From: Polaribacter reichenbachii
GTDB taxonomy: Bacteria > Bacteroidota > Bacteroidia > Flavobacteriales > Flavobacteriaceae
Assembly (NCBI RefSeq): GCF_001975665.1
Contig: NZ_CP019419.1
Coordinates: forward strand, 3,455,501-3,519,500
Direction: 5' to 3'
DNA length: 64,000 nucleotides
Each line of letters begins with the position of its first letter. Positions within the stretch are counted from its first letter, which is position 1. The notes under the pieces are model-generated. The model worked only from the letters and a program-made list of their open reading frames with translations. It did not search any database and was not told the origin of the DNA. Both the position numbers and the translations under genes were made by a program. Shown here one piece after another: positions 1 to 9,400 of the stretch.

Positions 1-563
1 TCATTATAAAAGTTGGAAGCTGAATAGTCAATTTTTGAATCGAAATCAAAAAAACCTCTACTTTTTAAAAGTTTATTATTACTCAAAGAAGTACCCACAA
101 TATCAATTAAAAATTGTTTTTTTAATTTTTTTGACATTTTAGGTTTAATAGAATCAAAGTATACAGTAGTAATAGAATCTTTATTTTTTTGATAATAAAT
201 TTGTTCATAAATATTAGCAAATCCAAGAATTAATGAATAATTAGTAGAAAGTTCTAAAAGCTCTTTTTCAATGATATTTTGGTTTTTTTCTTCAATTAAT
301 GTAGTTATACTATTTTGAAGAAAAAGCTTTGTAGAATAATGATAATCAGGTAGTTTTCCAAAAATGAATCGTTTTAAACCTTCTTTTTTTAATTCATTTT
401 GTTTACGAACTAAAACTTTTCTTAAAGCATCAACATCAATAGTCCCTTTGCCAAAGGTTAATGATTCTAAACCTACAGATAATGAAGGGTCTTGACTTTC
501 TTGAGCAGTATATTTTGTAGTATAACAAAATACAATAACTAGTACTAGTAGAATTTTTTTCAT
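1..563 (-). CDS. Secreted protein of unknown function (3' end outside window)
   Basis: An open frame runs from an ATG at 563 down to the window edge without a stop, giving 187 residues of an incomplete protein. The first about 20 residues (MKKILLVLVIVF, then a small-residue stretch ending TAQ) form a Sec signal peptide, so the product is probably periplasmic or outer-membrane associated. The rest is lysine- and leucine-rich and probably helical, with no motif I recognise. It lies 194 bp downstream of another signal-peptide gene on the same strand and may share its transcript. I cannot assign a family. The reading frame and signal peptide are seen directly; the cellular location is inferred. 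Confidence 0.7.
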   Translation of the reverse strand, partial: MKKILLVLVIVFCYTTKYTAQESQDPSLSVGLESLTFGKGTIDVDALRKVLVRKQNELKKEGLKRFIFGKLPDYHYSTKLFLQNSITTLIEEKNQNIIEKELLELSTNYSLILGFANIYEQIYYQKNKDSITTVYFDSIKPKMSKKLKKQFLIDIVGTSLSNNKLLKSRGFFDFDSKIDYSASNFYN

Positions 564-757
564 GATGATCTTGTTTTAGTTAATATAGTTTACTGATTTA
601 TAAGTGTTTATAAAACTAATACTATAATTAACGACAAAACATACCTACAAATAGGTATTTAACACAATATCAATAAATTACAATTTTATTTTAGAAGAAA
701 ATATGGTTGTTAAAAGAAAAATAATAAAATACCCTAAATTTTAACGTAATGCATAAA

Positions 758-2467
758 TTAATTATTTTTAATATCATATAGCTTAATAGGTATACCTACT
801 CTAATTCTGGCAACAAAGTTGTCTTTCGCATTCCTGCTATATAATGCATTATCATACCCTATATCAATACCAAAAGTTAATCCAGTATCATCATCTGCTT
901 TTGTTTTTCTGAAAATAGGACCTAAAAAAATTGAATAGTTGTTCTTATAAAAAGTATGCTCTGGTTTACTAATTAAGTATCTATGCGCAGCACTCAAATT
1001 TACACCTATGGATTTCTTTTTACCAAAATAATAGGCTGTATAAAAATTGAATGCACCAAACTTTAAATTCTTTTTAATACTATCAAATGCTCCTAGAACA
1101 TCATCCTGTGCCTCTTCGTCAATATAATCTTTAATTAAAAACAGTCCTGTAGAATTAGAACTATCTATATGAGGTGTACCACTAATCAGGTTGCTGTTTA
1201 AAAAGGAACCAGAATTATATTGTAGACCCGCTTTTAGATACCATACTCCTCTAGTTTTATTACTTGTATAATTATAATTAATATCTACAGCAACTTTTAA
1301 TTTATTAATACCTGTTTTTGTTGCTTCATATGCATCAAAAGCCTCTTTAACATCACTGTTTATATTTTCTTTAGCTTCAGAAAAACCAAATGTATTATTA
1401 TTTAATGCTGTATTTAAATCTAGCCAATGAAAAGAATAACCCGTATTTTTTATATGTTTGTCATCGTAAACTGCTGCTACTTTTTTTATTTCACTTTTTA
1501 GTTTTGTATCTTTTTTAAATTCAAATATTTTAGCTATTTTTTGCAATATTCCAACTTTTTCAATAGTATTTAATTCATTTTTTTCTGACCAAAACTCTTT
1601 TAATAAAAGTGATATGATTTTGTCGTTATTATTGTTTTCTGTATTTGTATAGGTTGCAAATTTAAGATTAACCTCATTTTTTGTCTCTTCTGAGCTTTTT
1701 TCGTTATTTTCTTTTTGAATTTGAGTTTGTACAGGCTTTTTTAAGCTTTTATTACCTTCTAATTCTTTGTAAAAAGTTTCGTTTTTTTCTAAAATTTTTA
1801 GGTAAGCAATTAAAAGCTCTTTTTTGTCTTTATACTCTTTTATCTGTGGATAATTCTTTAATTGTACATACTTACTTCTAATTTCTTGGTAATTTTTTAA
1901 ACTATAATTTACAGTTAGATCTTTTAAAATACTGTCTCTTATGTAAATTTCTCTAAGCACAAGGTTGTAATCTAGTTTAGGAATATTTTCATTAGTTAAA
2001 GTACTACCTCCTACTTTCCAAATAAATCCTAAATTACCACCAATACTACTTTTCCAAGCATCTCTTGCATATAAATTAAATATACCACTACCACCAACCG
2101 AATTGATACCTGCTTTTAAAAATAGTTGGTTTCTACTTTTACCACTTAAATGAAAATAAGAATTTATAGAAACTGTTGTACCTTCTTTATTTTGTGAAAT
2201 ACCAAAAGCAGATGCATTATCTACTAAATCTGAATTGCTAAATATTATTTGATTAAAAGCTTTTGTAAGGCGTTTGTTTTGCAGTATAGGTTCTATTATT
2301 TGAGTCTTTTTTTTGGAGTCATTATCAACCATCTCAGTGCTAGTAGTATATTTATCTAAAACATCTTTTAATTTTGTTTCAAATACTTTTTCTTTTTCAA
2401 TTGTAGATGTTTGTGCATTTAAAAGTATATAACTAAATAAACACAGTAAAAGAAATGTTTTTTTCAT
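758..2467 (-). CDS. Secreted, possibly outer-membrane protein of unknown function
   Basis: 569 residues from the ATG at 2467. An upstream in-frame TTG would add seven residues before the signal peptide, so the ATG is preferred. Residues 1 to about 19 (MKKTFLLLCLFSYILLNAQ) are a signal peptide. The N-terminal third has glycine-rich alternating segments, the middle is Lys/Glu/Asn-rich and probably helical, and the last about 170 residues contain amphipathic stretches (YYFGKKKSIGVNLSAAHRYL, FGIDIGYDN) ending in an aromatic/charged tail. That pattern suggests an outer-membrane beta-barrel or a barrel-like surface protein. I do not recognise the family. It precedes the other secreted gene on the same strand, so the two may act together; that is inference. 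Confidence 0.75.
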   Translation of the reverse strand: MKKTFLLLCLFSYILLNAQTSTIEKEKVFETKLKDVLDKYTTSTEMVDNDSKKKTQIIEPILQNKRLTKAFNQIIFSNSDLVDNASAFGISQNKEGTTVSINSYFHLSGKSRNQLFLKAGINSVGGSGIFNLYARDAWKSSIGGNLGFIWKVGGSTLTNENIPKLDYNLVLREIYIRDSILKDLTVNYSLKNYQEIRSKYVQLKNYPQIKEYKDKKELLIAYLKILEKNETFYKELEGNKSLKKPVQTQIQKENNEKSSEETKNEVNLKFATYTNTENNNNDKIISLLLKEFWSEKNELNTIEKVGILQKIAKIFEFKKDTKLKSEIKKVAAVYDDKHIKNTGYSFHWLDLNTALNNNTFGFSEAKENINSDVKEAFDAYEATKTGINKLKVAVDINYNYTSNKTRGVWYLKAGLQYNSGSFLNSNLISGTPHIDSSNSTGLFLIKDYIDEEAQDDVLGAFDSIKKNLKFGAFNFYTAYYFGKKKSIGVNLSAAHRYLISKPEHTFYKNNYSIFLGPIFRKTKADDDTGLTFGIDIGYDNALYSRNAKDNFVARIRVGIPIKLYDIKNN

Positions 2468-2669
2468 GATAATTAATATTTTGACCAAAATAGCAATAAA
2501 AAATGCTTTAAAAATACCTATTAATAAGTAATTTTAAAGTTAAAGCACTATATCATTGACATTTACTTTTTATACTCTAATTATGATTACACTTACTATT
2601 ATTAGCTAATACAGCATTATATGTTACCCAACATTCGTTTCGTATAAAGCTTGAGGTTTCTCCACTGTA

Positions 2670-2692
2670 CTAACGTTGTGTTAGATACAACG
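2670..2692. repeat. Small perfect inverted repeat in gap
   Basis: AACGTTGT (2670-2677) and ACAACGTT (2685-2692) are perfect complements around a 7-bp loop. An outer pair, ACCCAACATT at 2624-2633 and AACGTTGGGT at 2687-2696, also pairs with one mismatch. It lies in the 637-bp gene-free gap 2468-3104, which otherwise holds the two dispersed repeats listed below. The ACAACG core resembles the ends of the inverted-repeat element at 5953-6142. No gene was seen in this gap. Confidence 0.45.
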
Positions 2693-2715
2693 TTGGGTGG
2701 GGTAAAGAGTTTTGA

Positions 2716-2909
2716 GTTTTCTGCCTACGCAGGAATGACAATACTAGATGTTTATTAGGTGGGATTTCTCCGTAAAGTCGAAATGACAGGGTTAAATTAA
2801 TATTTGCTATTGAATTCATAAACTATATTACAAAGTTTTTTTTCGAAGCAATCATTTTGTTAGCAATTGGATTAGTAACTCCCAAAAACCGATAGAAAAC
2901 ATAAAAAAA
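2716..2909. repeat. Dispersed repeat A, copy 1
   Basis: About 190 bp closely matching 11872-12067 (same order, a few substitutions and small indels) and partly matching 12367-12450. It contains the block GATTTCTCC-GTAAAGTCGAAATGACAGG, a motif seen as intergenic repeats in many Flavobacteriia (established from general experience of these genomes, not searched here). It carries no convincing ORF. It lies immediately upstream of repeat B copy 1, the same order as copies A2 and B3 near 12 kb. Confidence 0.75.
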
Positions 2910-2957
2910 GAAGAATAAACATCATTTGAATAGGGATTGATTCAAGTCCACTTTGGG

Positions 2958-3026
2958 GTCTTGTTCGGAAAAGGGTTCTTTTTTAAAAATTAAGACCCTA
3001 GCTCACCTAAAGAACCCGAACAAGAC
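2958..3026. repeat. Dispersed repeat B, copy 1 (hairpin ends)
   Basis: GTCTTGTTCGG at 2958-2968 is the perfect reverse complement of CCGAACAAGAC at 3016-3026. The same arms, extended to 14 bp, bracket repeats at 11216-11292 and 12110-12186. The internal sequence has diverged from the other two copies and no decamer array follows it. It may be a palindromic non-autonomous element or a transcription-end structure. Confidence 0.65.
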
Positions 3027-3104
3027 TTACCCCCTAAATAAGCCTTAACTTAAACAAAGATAAAAAATTATAAATTATATAAATTCTTTAGCCCTTAGCT
3101 AAAT

Positions 3105-3560
3105 TTATTTAATAGCAATTGTACTTATATAAGTCCAGATTATAAATAGGATTTGTAAAGGTATTCGAAACCATAAATATGCAAGTCCATTTCCATTAAA
3201 TGTACCTTCTTGGTAGTTTACATTGTTTATAGAAGCATATATATTTGCGGGCAACATTAGCAAAAGAAAAATAATAAGTGCGTACCCAGATAAAACTTTT
3301 AGATTGTGGGTGCATAGCCCTATGGCAAGTAAAATTTCAAAGATTCCTGTTAGGTAAACAAAAAGCGTTTTAAAAGGAATAAATCCAGGTATCATCATAG
3401 ACATTCCTTTTGTAAATACAAAGTGCCCTATTGCTGTAAAAAGAAGCATTACAGCCATTGCAATTCTTGCAGATAAAGCAAAATAGTATTCTTTATATAT
3501 CAACTTAATTATAATTAGTGCTAAGGTAAAAGTTGATAAAAGGATTAATAAAGGTTTCAT
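3105..3560 (-). CDS. DoxX-like small integral membrane protein
   Basis: 151 residues, mostly hydrophobic, with about four transmembrane helices: 1-20, 27-50 with the GHFVFTKG motif, 66-85 and 87-108, plus a C-terminal helix. Length and pattern fit the DoxX/DoxX-like family, membrane proteins linked to quinone or redox functions in some members but with no fixed reaction. It starts 62 bp downstream of a Crp/Fnr-type regulator on the same strand and is probably cotranscribed with it. The family call is by sequence look; the specific function is unknown. Confidence 0.75.
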   Translation of the reverse strand: MKPLLILLSTFTLALIIIKLIYKEYYFALSARIAMAVMLLFTAIGHFVFTKGMSMMIPGFIPFKTLFVYLTGIFEILLAIGLCTHNLKVLSGYALIIFLLLMLPANIYASINNVNYQEGTFNGNGLAYLWFRIPLQILFIIWTYISTIAIK

Positions 3561-3622
3561 ATTTTTCTAAATTATTAAGGTGCAAAGTTTAGAAAAGTAT
3601 GGATAAAAAAAATGAACCCAGG

Positions 3623-4189
3623 TTAAGTAATGCGTTTTCTTATTCTACTTAAAGCTTGTGGTGTTACACCAATATAAGAAGCTATATATTTTAAAGGAAT
3701 TTGTTGTAGTAATTTTGGTCTTTCAGAAAATAAATCGAAATATCTTTCTTCTGCTGTTTTACTTAATAAAGCAAGCTCTCTTTTAGATTTTATTAGAAAC
3801 ATCTTTTCTGCCATTTTACGACCTATAGTATTTCCGTTATCTGTTGTTTTATAGACTTGTTGTAAATCTTTGTAAGAAATTTTCCATAGGGTTGTTTCTG
3901 CTAATGTTTCTATTTGATATTCTGATGGACTTTGCGTGATAAAAGAATCATAGGCAGTGACAAATTCGTTGTTGAATAAAAAACCAAAAGTTAAATCTGC
4001 TGATTCTCTAGGAATGTAAAGCCGAACGATGCCTTTAGTAATAAAAGACAAATAATTTTCCACATTGCCCATTTTTAATATTGTGGTGTTTTTTTTAAGT
4101 TTTACCTCTTGTAGTTTAGAAGAGAAAAATTTCCAGTCAGCATCGTTCATAGGAGAAATATGATCAATAAACTTTCTAATTTCGTTCAT
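3623..4189 (-). CDS. Crp/Fnr-family transcriptional regulator
   Basis: 188 residues from the ATG at 4189. The N-terminal about 120 residues form a cyclic-nucleotide-binding-like beta-roll (TTILKMGNVENYLSFITKG, then VRLYIPRES). The C-terminal part (PLKYIASYIGVTPQALSRIR) is the helix-turn-helix. It lacks the clustered cysteines of true FNR and the full cAMP-binding signature, which is typical of the many small Bacteroidota Crp-like proteins with an unknown effector. It lies just upstream of the DoxX-like gene on the same strand, and such pairs are often regulator and target. The target is inferred from position only. Confidence 0.85.
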   Translation of the reverse strand: MNEIRKFIDHISPMNDADWKFFSSKLQEVKLKKNTTILKMGNVENYLSFITKGIVRLYIPRESADLTFGFLFNNEFVTAYDSFITQSPSEYQIETLAETTLWKISYKDLQQVYKTTDNGNTIGRKMAEKMFLIKSKRELALLSKTAEERYFDLFSERPKLLQQIPLKYIASYIGVTPQALSRIRKRIT

Positions 4190-4332
4190 TTCAGTATTTT
4201 TTAATTTGTGAGGCTAAGATTGTTGTATTGGTTTTGTGTAAATTTAGCAAATCATAACAGATAAAAAGTTTGCTCATATTTTTGTGATTTGTCTTGAACC
4301 AGCAATAAATTATATAAAGTAATGTACTGCGT

Positions 4333-5235
4333 TTATTTCATTTTTGATGTAAATATATTCTTAATTATATCTAATTCTTTTTTGTACTTCAAATCTGTTC
4401 TAGATGCAAAATATAAAGTGTTTTCCGTTTTTACTTTTCCTTCCCAAACTAAATTTATTTCATTTCTTAAGATTTGTTCTTGACATAAAAAATCTGGAAC
4501 TAATGCAAGTCCGTTTCCATTGTTTAAACATCTTATAATAGAAGTAATATTTGGTAAAATGTAGTTGGGTTTAAAAGCAGGTTTCTTGTTAAAATTCTCA
4601 AACCAAAAACGTCTAAAATGTTCCATTTCGTTTGATGAACTATACCAAATATTTTGAAGTAGTTCGTCCTCTAACTTACTTAAATCCTTAGATTTAATGT
4701 GTTTTTGTATTTTAGTTACATTCGTTTTATTTCCTGCTATTAAAACAATTCTTTCTTTTGAAAACGGAATATACTCAACTAATGATTTTTTTTCATTTTG
4801 TTGTTTAGGTGTTATTACTAAATCTAAAATTCCATTGTTTAGATCTTTTATTAAGTCTGTATGAGCTCCAAATCTAGCGACTAGGTCAAAGTCTAGTTTG
4901 GGAATTTCGGGTTCAATAATAAGTTGAAACATTTCAGAACACATTCCAATGTTTAGAGATGGATTTTTTTCTTGCGTTGTTTTTTTAAAATGCTGTTCTG
5001 CTATTTCAAGTTTTTTTAAAGATTCAATAATATATTCGTATAAAAATTTTCCATCCTCTGTTGGAATCATTTTTCTCGAAGTACGTTCAAATAGTTTTTT
5101 GCCAACATAAGCTTCTAGTGCATTTAAATGAACACTAACTCCGGGTTGAGAAGCATATAAAGCAATAGAAGCTTTAGTTAAAGTTCCGTTTTCATATATT
5201 TCCTTAAATGTTCTATACCATTCTAAATTCACCAT
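4333..5235 (-). CDS. LysR-family transcriptional regulator
   Basis: 300 residues from the ATG at 5235; an in-frame TTG three codons upstream is possible but less likely. Residues 1-60 (EWYRTFKEIYENGTLTKASIALYASQPGVSVHLNALE) are the winged HTH of LysR proteins. The rest is the two-lobed periplasmic-binding-like effector domain (NIGMCSEMF, NGLALVPDFL). It is divergent from the mdaB-like quinone reductase gene, the classic arrangement in which a LysR protein controls its neighbour. A TTGTA-N7-TACAA palindrome lies between them. A redox or electrophile signal is plausible but not shown. Confidence 0.9.
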   Translation of the reverse strand: MVNLEWYRTFKEIYENGTLTKASIALYASQPGVSVHLNALEAYVGKKLFERTSRKMIPTEDGKFLYEYIIESLKKLEIAEQHFKKTTQEKNPSLNIGMCSEMFQLIIEPEIPKLDFDLVARFGAHTDLIKDLNNGILDLVITPKQQNEKKSLVEYIPFSKERIVLIAGNKTNVTKIQKHIKSKDLSKLEDELLQNIWYSSSNEMEHFRRFWFENFNKKPAFKPNYILPNITSIIRCLNNGNGLALVPDFLCQEQILRNEINLVWEGKVKTENTLYFASRTDLKYKKELDIIKNIFTSKMK

Positions 5236-5254
5236 AGCTATCAAAATATTAATA

Positions 5255-5306
5255 CAAAGGTATGATTTGTATTATTTTTACAATAATAAATATTACTATA
5301 ATTTTG
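5255..5306. promoter_or_regulatory. Divergent LysR/mdaB promoters with LysR-type operator
   Basis: TTGTA-N7-TACAA at 5267-5283 is a perfect palindrome of the T-N11-A LysR-box type. The rightward -7 element TAATTTTG is at 5299-5306, 22 bp before the mdaB ATG. Leftward, a -7 element TACCTTTG (5262-5255 on the minus strand) lies 18 bp from a TTG (5283-5281) that falls inside the palindrome. Binding there would block or reposition polymerase at the regulator's own promoter, consistent with autoregulation. Promoter consensus is from established Bacteroidota sigma-ABfr work; occupancy is inferred. Confidence 0.6.
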
Positions 5307-5328
5307 TTTTAAATAAAATAAGAGACAA

Positions 5329-5925
5329 ATGAAAAATATATTTATCATTAATGGAGGTCATCCATTTGCACATTCTGGAGGAAGATTTAACGAAACACTT
5401 TTCAATACTACTATTTCATATTTTGATACAAGTGAGGGGTTTGAAGTGAAATTTACCCAAGTGGGCGACAATTATAATGCAAACGAAGAAGTAGAAAAAT
5501 TTAAGTGGGCAGATTTAGTGATTTATCACACGCCAATTTGGTGGTTTCAAATACCTTTTGGATTTAAAAAATATATAGATGAAGTTTTTACGGAAGGTCA
5601 TCAAAATGGAATTTATACAAGTGACGGAAGAAGCAGAAAAAATCCAAACATCAATTACGGGACTGGTGGTTTAATGCACGGAAAAAAATATATACTTACT
5701 ACAAGTTGGAATGCACCTAAAACCGCATTTACTTTAGAAAATGAATTTTTTAATCAAAAAAGTGTAGATGAAGGTGTCATGTTTGGGTTTCACAGAATGA
5801 ATGCTTTTACAGGAATGGAATTATTAGCAAATCATCATTTTCACGATATGGAAAAAAATGCAGATGTTCCTTTTGAGTTGAATAATTACAGTACTTTTTT
5901 AAATGATTTAATGACTAATTTGTAA
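5329..5925 (+). CDS. mdaB: MdaB-like NAD(P)H-dependent quinone oxidoreductase
   Basis: 198 residues with a flavodoxin-like fold. FIINGGHPFAHSGGRFNETL at the N-terminus is the FMN/FAD phosphate loop of the MdaB group. ADLVIYHTPIWWFQIPFGFKKYIDE follows, with GGLMHGKKYILTTSWNAP and GFHRMNAFTGME in the second half. MdaB enzymes make two-electron reductions of quinones using NAD(P)H in the cytosol and protect against redox cycling. Length matches the family. The gene is alone on the plus strand, divergent from a LysR regulator that probably controls it. Confidence 0.88.
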   Translation: MKNIFIINGGHPFAHSGGRFNETLFNTTISYFDTSEGFEVKFTQVGDNYNANEEVEKFKWADLVIYHTPIWWFQIPFGFKKYIDEVFTEGHQNGIYTSDGRSRKNPNINYGTGGLMHGKKYILTTSWNAPKTAFTLENEFFNQKSVDEGVMFGFHRMNAFTGMELLANHHFHDMEKNADVPFELNNYSTFLNDLMTNL

Positions 5926-5952
5926 TTATCTGGTTTCGTTTCGAAATATTTT

Positions 5953-6142
5953 ACAACGGTCTTGTGTATGAAACGTAGCGTATAAATAAACGCTAACTTT
6001 TCGGATTTAGCACGAGCCGAATTTTTAATTTTTATGTTTAATTTTCTTTTCTAAATATTACCAAATTAAAAATTTGGCATACTTTATAAATATACAAAAA
6101 CCTTTCGGAAAGCCTATAATAGCTATGTTTTATACACGTTGT
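5953..6142. repeat. Inverted-repeat element (MITE-like or large hairpin)
   Basis: The outer ends are related: ACAACG-(GTCTT)-GTGTATGAAACGTAGC at 5953-5979 against the reverse complement of 6122-6142, ACAACGTGTATAAAACATAGC. An inner stem pairs 6016-6031 (GCCGAATTTTTAATTT) with 6063-6078 (15 of 16). The whole gene-free stretch 5926-6259 is made of this element and the direct repeat that follows. It carries no ORF. It may be a non-autonomous mobile element or a recombination site; the sequence alone does not decide. Confidence 0.55.
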
Positions 6143-6156
6143 TAGCCACTGGCTTT

Positions 6157-6262
6157 ATTCCGTAAACTTGTTAGCGTTGGCGGTTTAAGCTCTTTTATTT
6201 TTTTGTGCGTTGGCTTTTTAGTGTTTGCAAAAAATAAATGTGCTTGAACCTTGCGATGGCTA
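6157..6262. repeat. Left direct repeat flanking the restriction-modification cassette
   Basis: It shares an ordered set of blocks with 10760-10870: ATTCCGTAA (6157 and 10760), AAGCTCTTT starting exactly 30 bp later in both (6187 and 10790), then AAATGTGCTTGA (6236 and 10825) and TTGGCTTTT. The repeat ends inside the stop region of the 70-aa gene. GTTAGCCAC at 6141-6149 is also the reverse complement of GTGGCTAAC at 10861-10869. Direct repeats at both borders of an accessory operon suggest it was inserted as a unit. Confidence 0.6.
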
Positions 6263-6472
6263 ATTCTTTCTTGACAAATGTTGTTTTACTTCTTTTATTG
6301 AAATTGACCACCTCAAATCATCAAATCCCATTTCATCAAGTTGAACTATTAAAGTATTCATCTTTTCATTTATATCAATTACTTGCCAATATAAATCGTG
6401 ATTTGATTGAGATGGTGTTGATTCAAAATAGACTTCATCACCAATATTGATGTCAATTATTTTATACTTCAT
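6260..6472 (-). CDS. Small protein cotranscribed with the restriction-modification gene
   Basis: 70 residues, acidic to neutral (KYKIIDINIGDEVYFEST at the N-terminus). The pattern of a short strand, IGDEVYF, a loop, then VIDINEKMNTLIVQLDE suggests a small beta-barrel of SH3/KOW type; that is inferred from pattern only. Its ATG overlaps the TGA of the large restriction-modification gene by four bases (ATGA), so the two are translationally coupled. That coupling is the main reason to accept it as real. Possible roles include an accessory to, or modulator of, the enzyme. I do not recognise a named family. Confidence 0.6.
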   Translation of the reverse strand: MKYKIIDINIGDEVYFESTPSQSNHDLYWQVIDINEKMNTLIVQLDEMGFDDLRWSISIKEVKQHLSRKN

Positions 6473-9400
6473 TTTTGCAAATATTTAATAATTATTTCTT
6501 CTTTACTTTTTTTGATTCCATCAATTATAGATTGAGCCTTATTGATTTTAGTTTCATATATTTTGAATTCTTTGTTATATGCTTTTTGTGTATTCAAATC
6601 TTCAGGCACAGGTATCTTAATTGCCTTCATTTTTGTTGCATTTATATTTGCTTGATTAATTGATTTAGAAGCTTTTGATTTTGCAATAGTTTGAAAGTTA
6701 TTTGAATTCATTATATAATTGATATATTCAGGATATGCTTTTTTTACATTAACTTTTATTCTTATCAAGTATGAAGCAAAACAATATTCACCTTTTAAAT
6801 TAAATAAACCCGTTTTACCAACGTGTTCAATTGAGTTGGTACGATTAAAAAGTATGTCACCACTTTCTAATTTGTATTTTTTGAATTCTTCTTTAGTAAT
6901 ATCAACGTGTTTCATTTCGCCATTGTCATACATATAGCCGTTAATTATTTCATTCATCCTAAAAATTTTGTAACCAATATCTTTAGTGTTCATTCCTTCG
7001 TTAATGCCATAATCTGTATCAATGCTTATTTGTTCTATTGTTTTTAATGGTAAATCAGAGTTATATATTTTGTGGTACAATTCATTTCTGCTTGTGCTTT
7101 CTTTTTCTATTATCTCTTGTGCTTTTTTGAATTCTAAATCTAATTGATCACATTCTATTACAATTTTACTTTGAATTTTTGGTGATGGTACAGGTATTTT
7201 ATATTGTTTCAAATATTTGTAATGTCTTTCATATTTGGGACTATTTACTCTAATTAAATTTGTGTAATGAAAAACATATTTAGTTAGTAAATCATTTTCA
7301 AATTTCATTAATTGCGTGCCATCAGCTCCTCTTATAAAATCAAAATCAATAAGTTTAAATGTGAATGAATGATCACCAAAAACTATTAATGGAAAATCTG
7401 ATATAGGTTCAGGATTATCAGAATATCCTGAAATCAATTTATAAGATTCTTGAGTAATAACTGGATATTTACCTTTACTTTTTATTTCGTTTTTATCAAT
7501 TTTGGTTTTATTTCCAATGACATCCTTCAATAGATTTTCTATTCTGTCATAAGGATGTTTATCGAATACATACTCTGTGTATAATTTTTCACCAATAAGA
7601 GAAATTGATTTATTAAAGTCTGGTCTTGAAAAATCTAGCATTTTTTCTAATGAGACTTTTGAAAGATGTTCTTCTAATTCAATTGGAATTTCAAAGTTTT
7701 CTCCTTTAAAATTTTGTGAAATCAGATAATTTATTTTCTCCTTATTGTTTTTATCTTTAGGATCATATAAAGGGGTTTCTATGTTGTTTAGATTAAAAAG
7801 ATTACTTAAGACTCTTTTATCTTCTTCTTCTAAAGTAACGTTTCCATCATCATCATCTTTATCTTCCTCTATTAAGTCTTCTAATTTAATTCCACCTAAA
7901 TATTTAATCCCTTCATTTCCTTTTTTTGCACTCCAGTCATACCCCAAAAATTCTTTAATCTTGGAAGTTGTTGTAGGGCTTTTTAAAACTAATACTTTTT
8001 GCGGATTTAAACTTGCTAGAACAAAATAGTATATTTTGTCCTTTTCAGCTTCTACTATGTAAGAGAGAAAACGTTTTTGAATTTCAAGCTCCTGTTCAGC
8101 TAAAAGTGATTCTTTTCTTTTTGGTATAATTCGCTTTACTATTGCTTTAATTTGAACTTGTGTTCTTGCCTTTTTATTAGCCTTTAAAATCCGTTTTATT
8201 TCTATTTCTGTTTTAGCTGACAATCCTCTTATCTTTTTTGAAAAAGATTTTTTTAGATTTATAATATCTGACCATTTATCAAAATCCTTTCTGTATTCAA
8301 TAAAAAGCTCTGTTTCTAAAAGTGAATTATTAGGTTTGTTTAATAATAGCGTTTGATAATCTGCAAACTCTATTTCTTGAAGGTCACAATATTTTATAAT
8401 TAAATGTTCATCTTTAAAAACACCTTCTTTTGTTTTATCACCTTTAAACCAGTCATTAACTCTGTTTTTATAATGTTCAGCAGGTGCTGGGTTCTCATTC
8501 TTTCGTCTGATAAATAAAGTGGCTGTATTAGTACCAGTTTTTCCGAATGTGCCACTACCAAATTCTGCGATAGCTATAATATCGAAGTATTTTAATAATA
8601 TTTCTCTGGCAGATACATAAACATTTGTAGTTTTTGATGTGCTTTTTGCACTTCCTTTGGTAAGATTAGGTAATGGATAAATTATCCCAGCAACACCACC
8701 AGGCTTTAATAGTTGTTTAGCTTTTTCAATGAAAAATGCTTCTATACTATTATTATTGGGATAACTTTTTTCAGAGATTGTATTAGTTAGATTATATTTC
8801 TTTCGATCTATCTCCGAAAGTGTTTCCAAGTAACCCTTCACACTGTAAGGTGGATTGGCAACCAGAACAGAGTATTCATTATCATTTATTTTCGGTAATT
8901 CAGCAAGTGCATCACCATATACAATATTTATATCATCCTGTCCATACATAAAGGATGATACTTTTGCTACTTTTGAAAGTCTGTATTCTTTTTCAATACC
9001 AACAATAGATTCATAATATTTTTCAATTTCAGTTTCTTTATGTTGTTTTACGATAGGCTTTATTTCGTGAGCGTATTCATTTAGGAAATGTCCTGCACCA
9101 CAAGCATAATCAATAACTTTTGGGATATTTTCATTGTCTTTTATTATACTTTCAAGAGGTAAAGATTTAAGAATAAATTTAACAATTGGCATAGGTGTGA
9201 AAAACTGACCTTCTGATTGTTTTACACCTTGATCTAGAAAGCCTTCAAACATATCTCCTAAAAATTGATGTTCTTCATCAGTATCTTTAAGTTTAATGTC
9301 TTGTAGCATTTTTACTATTTTAAGTAAAACACCAGCATTTTGATAAAAAAGTTTTTCATTGTGAACATCAATAAATGCAAAATCATTATTTGTAAAGAAT

